Assembly: GCA_021804105.1 (NCBI GenBank)
Contig: JAJZKP010000008.1
Location: 1-36,752, forward strand
Reading direction: 5' to 3'
DNA length: 36,752 nucleotides
Origin: Microcaldota archaeon
GTDB taxonomy: Archaea > Micrarchaeota > Micrarchaeia > Micrarchaeales > CABMGC01
Below, one piece after another: positions 34,349 through 36,752 of the stretch (position 1 is the first letter of the stretch; every line of letters begins with the position of its first letter). Both the position numbers and the translations under genes were made by a program. Below the pieces are notes generated by a model. That model was not told where the DNA came from, searched no databases, and was given only the letters and a program-made list of their open reading frames with translations.

Positions 34349-35899
34349 ATGGAAGTTACGTTAGGAGATTATAGGATACGTTTCCTGGGCATAATAATGT
34401 TTTCCGTGCTCACTGCAATGGGCCTGATATTCTCTGTTTATCTGCTCCTTAATGCGCAATCCGCATATACATATGCCATAGCCATTATGTTCTTCTGCCT
34501 GTCTGCATTATCTGGGGTATTCAACATCGCGTCATCATATTGGTATTATCGCTCATATTTCTATGACGTGCACATAGATAGTATTACTAAATCGCTAAAG
34601 CCCCTCTCTAAATTTCCCACAGTTGCAATAGCAGTACCTACATTCAATGAAGATCCGGATATGGTCATTGAGAACATGAAGATCCTCAAAGGCATGAACT
34701 ATCCAAGTGACAAAAAGCATTACTACCTGCTTGATGACTCGACAAATGCTGACACAAGGTCAAAACTCAGCAGCTTCAGCAAGAAGAATGGCATTACTTA
34801 TCTGCATAGGAATAGCAGAAGGGGTTACAAGGCGGGTGCATTGAACAACATGCTTAAGCACTCAAAAGAAGAGTTCGTCGCGGTTTTCGACTACGATGAA
34901 ATGCTCACAGACAGGAACTTCCTAATGGAAACACTGCCCTATTTCAGTGATGCAAGCGTATCTTACGTGCAGACCGAGAAAAGATATGCAAAGGGCACCC
35001 TGTTCTCCGATACAGTAGACCTTTTCGACGCTTTCTTCTTCAAATTTATACAACCTGCAAGGGCACTCAATAATACTGCAATCTTTGCTGGCTCATGCGG
35101 TATAATAAGGAGAGATGCGATAGACAGCATTGGCGGATTCCCAGAATACATAATAGAGGACACGTTCTTCAGCTTTGAGTCGGACATTAACAAGTACAAG
35201 AGCTTATACGTCCCGAAGGTATATGCGCTTGGCAAGCCCATAAATACATTCAGCGAGCTTGCGAAACAGCAATGGAGATATAATTATGGTGATACGCAAT
35301 TCCTGAAATACTTCTTCACACGTAAGAAAAGTGAAAACAAGAAGCTGCTTTCGCCGCTCTCTAAGATAGATTACATGACCCATGGTTTTGGACTCAATTA
35401 CCTATCTACGATACTTCTATTGTTTACTATAATATCTGTTTTCATTGTCTTCTCAACATTCCCGGTATCACATATCACCTTGAAAAACCTCTTTGCCACG
35501 AACAACCTGAATATTTACCTTGAGCTATTCGGAGTGTCGGCACTGCTCGTATCGATATTGACCCCCGTTATACTTACTAAGCTCTACTTCAATTCTGCAA
35601 AGAAGGGCTTTATGATATTTATAGTGAACTTCGCTCTTGTACTTGTTAGGACTAAAGCTGCAATAAGCGCAGTATTCAGCATAAATCCAAAGGCCAGGTG
35701 GGTTCGTATAAATACGAGGGATGAAATGAGTCTCACACGTGCAATCAAGAACTCGCTTGCAGAAGTGAGTTTCTCGGCATTATTGGTATCTCTCGGTGCC
35801 GTGGCTATATTTATAGATAACTTCTCAGGGGGAGTATGGCTGCTCTGGTATGGGCTTCTCTACAGCTCGACGTTCTTCTTCTTTTACAAGTATGGTTAG
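34349..35899 (+). CDS. family 2 membrane glycosyltransferase (cellulose-synthase-like)
   Basis: VAIAVPTFNEDPDMVIENM, YYLLDDST, YKAGALNNMLKHSKEEFVAVFDYDEML, EDTFFSFE, KQQWRYNYGD (QxxRW-like), multiple TM helices. Confidence 0.92.
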   Translation: MEVTLGDYRIRFLGIIMFSVLTAMGLIFSVYLLLNAQSAYTYAIAIMFFCLSALSGVFNIASSYWYYRSYFYDVHIDSITKSLKPLSKFPTVAIAVPTFNEDPDMVIENMKILKGMNYPSDKKHYYLLDDSTNADTRSKLSSFSKKNGITYLHRNSRRGYKAGALNNMLKHSKEEFVAVFDYDEMLTDRNFLMETLPYFSDASVSYVQTEKRYAKGTLFSDTVDLFDAFFFKFIQPARALNNTAIFAGSCGIIRRDAIDSIGGFPEYIIEDTFFSFESDINKYKSLYVPKVYALGKPINTFSELAKQQWRYNYGDTQFLKYFFTRKKSENKKLLSPLSKIDYMTHGFGLNYLSTILLLFTIISVFIVFSTFPVSHITLKNLFATNNLNIYLELFGVSALLVSILTPVILTKLYFNSAKKGFMIFIVNFALVLVRTKAAISAVFSINPKARWVRINTRDEMSLTRAIKNSLAEVSFSALLVSLGAVAIFIDNFSGGVWLLWYGLLYSSTFFFFYKYG

Positions 35900-35902
35900 T
35901 AG

Positions 35903-36211
35903 ATGATATATCTTAGACTTCATGAGACAGATAGGGGCGCGATAGTTGCAATGTGCGACAAAGAGCTCCTTGGGAAGGTCTTTAGCGAAGGTAAGCACGA
36001 GATAGATCTTAAGAAGTATGCAGATTTCTACAAAGGCGACCTTTTGGATAGAAATGCCGCAGAGAAGATGATATCTAAGGAGAGCATATATACCGCCAAC
36101 ATAGTAGGGAAGGAATCGGTAGGCATATGCGTGGATAAGGGCCTGGCATCAGAAAGCGATATAGCCATGATCTCAGGGGTGCCTTATCTGCATATATACA
36201 GGATCGCTTGA
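35903..36211 (+). CDS. DUF424-family protein
   Basis: YLRLHETDRGAIVAMCDKELLGKVFSEG...LDLxxYxxFYKG...ANIVGKESVGICVDKGL resembles archaeal DUF424. Confidence 0.82.
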   Translation: MIYLRLHETDRGAIVAMCDKELLGKVFSEGKHEIDLKKYADFYKGDLLDRNAAEKMISKESIYTANIVGKESVGICVDKGLASESDIAMISGVPYLHIYRIA

Positions 36212-36216
36212 TTTTG

Positions 36217-36483
36217 TCAGAGTCTTCGTGCCCGAAGCACAGGCGCAGGATCCATTATCGCCTTTGAGTCTTGTACTGAAGTTGGTTTGATATGCGACGG
36301 CATGGTCGGTCTTGGCATATACCTGAAAGGGTTAGTGCCAGGGCCATACAGGAGATGGGTTATGTCATCCTTGTGATATCTCTGGTTGTGCGACTCAGCG
36401 TGTTCCTCTCTTCTTTCCAATTGCCGTATCTGATCCACCAAACCAGACTCTCGGGGTTGTCTTTTTCCAATTCTTATCTTCAT
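36217..36483 (-). CDS. small hypothetical protein
   Basis: 88-aa ORF MKIRIGKRQPRESGLVDQIRQLERREEHAESHNQRYHKDD..; AT-rich upstream promoter-like region. No family recognised. Confidence 0.45.
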   Translation of the reverse strand: MKIRIGKRQPRESGLVDQIRQLERREEHAESHNQRYHKDDITHLLYGPGTNPFRYMPRPTMPSHIKPTSVQDSKAIMDPAPVLRARRL

Positions 36484-36689
36484 TCTCTCGCCTAATTTAA
36501 AAAACTAATATCCAATTGGATATGGCTTTATTTAAATATTTTGTCAGAATATTTGTATGAAAGATAACTAGCAGATATGAAATAACGTGGGTTAGGGGCA
36601 GATAAGGACCGGATCCGGCTTACTCCATGCTTATCTTAGGTATCGTCAAACCTTGCCAAGGTTTATAAAGATTATTGCCACTAATATTA

Positions 36690-36752
36690 GGTTTGGTGCT
36701 TCTGTGGCCACCAAGAGCTTGTAGAGGATAAGTTCTCGAGAGCTACTTTTGC
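36690..36752 (+). other. possible 5' end of a structured RNA or gene running off the window
   Basis: TATA-like GTTTATAAAG (36659-36668) followed by TTGGTG-...-CACCAA hairpin and a GTAG...CTAC arm. Confidence 0.2.

Noticed and set aside
1-36752. CRISPR array, IS element, transposase or phage genes
   Set aside because: No regularly spaced direct repeats, Cas, transposase, integrase or virion motifs were noticed in the window.

Overview
This is a gene-dense window that looks like a DPANN archaeon, most likely Micrarchaeota-like. The lineage call is inferred from gene content and style only. Evidence for an archaeon: Pelota, TBP, L21e, GGGP synthase, archaeal-type GluRS, TruD, NreA, TATA-box promoters and a BHB-type tRNA intron. 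The left edge is a long minus-strand S-layer-like ORF. The supplied ORF track omits it because it runs off the window. Recognisable genes include pth2, a BCAT-family aminotransferase, a VapBC pair, ksgA, two tandem UbiE-family methyltransferases plus a UbiA/MenA-type prenyltransferase, rpiB, prs, gltX, an FKBP, a HerA/VirB4-like ATPase behind two tiny membrane proteins, nreA, a NUDIX hydrolase, an Xaa-Pro peptidase, thiL, thiE, pelota, a DedA protein, a single-repeat TBP-like protein, rpl21e, rnz, a short NFACT protein, GGGP synthase, an SDR epimerase, a PRODH-like protein, truD, a GT2 and a DUF424 protein. There are two tRNAs: Pro(CGG), and Ser(CGA) with an apparent 16-nt noncanonical intron. 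The candidates most worth following up are (i) the 14381-17086 three-gene module, whose order resembles virB2-virB3-virB4 or Ced; (ii) the half-size TBP with a palindromic TATA element in its own promoter; (iii) a structured-RNA candidate upstream of the S-layer gene; (iv) a PRODH-like protein whose substrate-binding RR appears replaced by NN; (v) the tRNA-Ser intron; and (vi) a GC-rich hairpin between the Lrp-like gene and thiL. All assignments come from reading the sequence; no database search was run.
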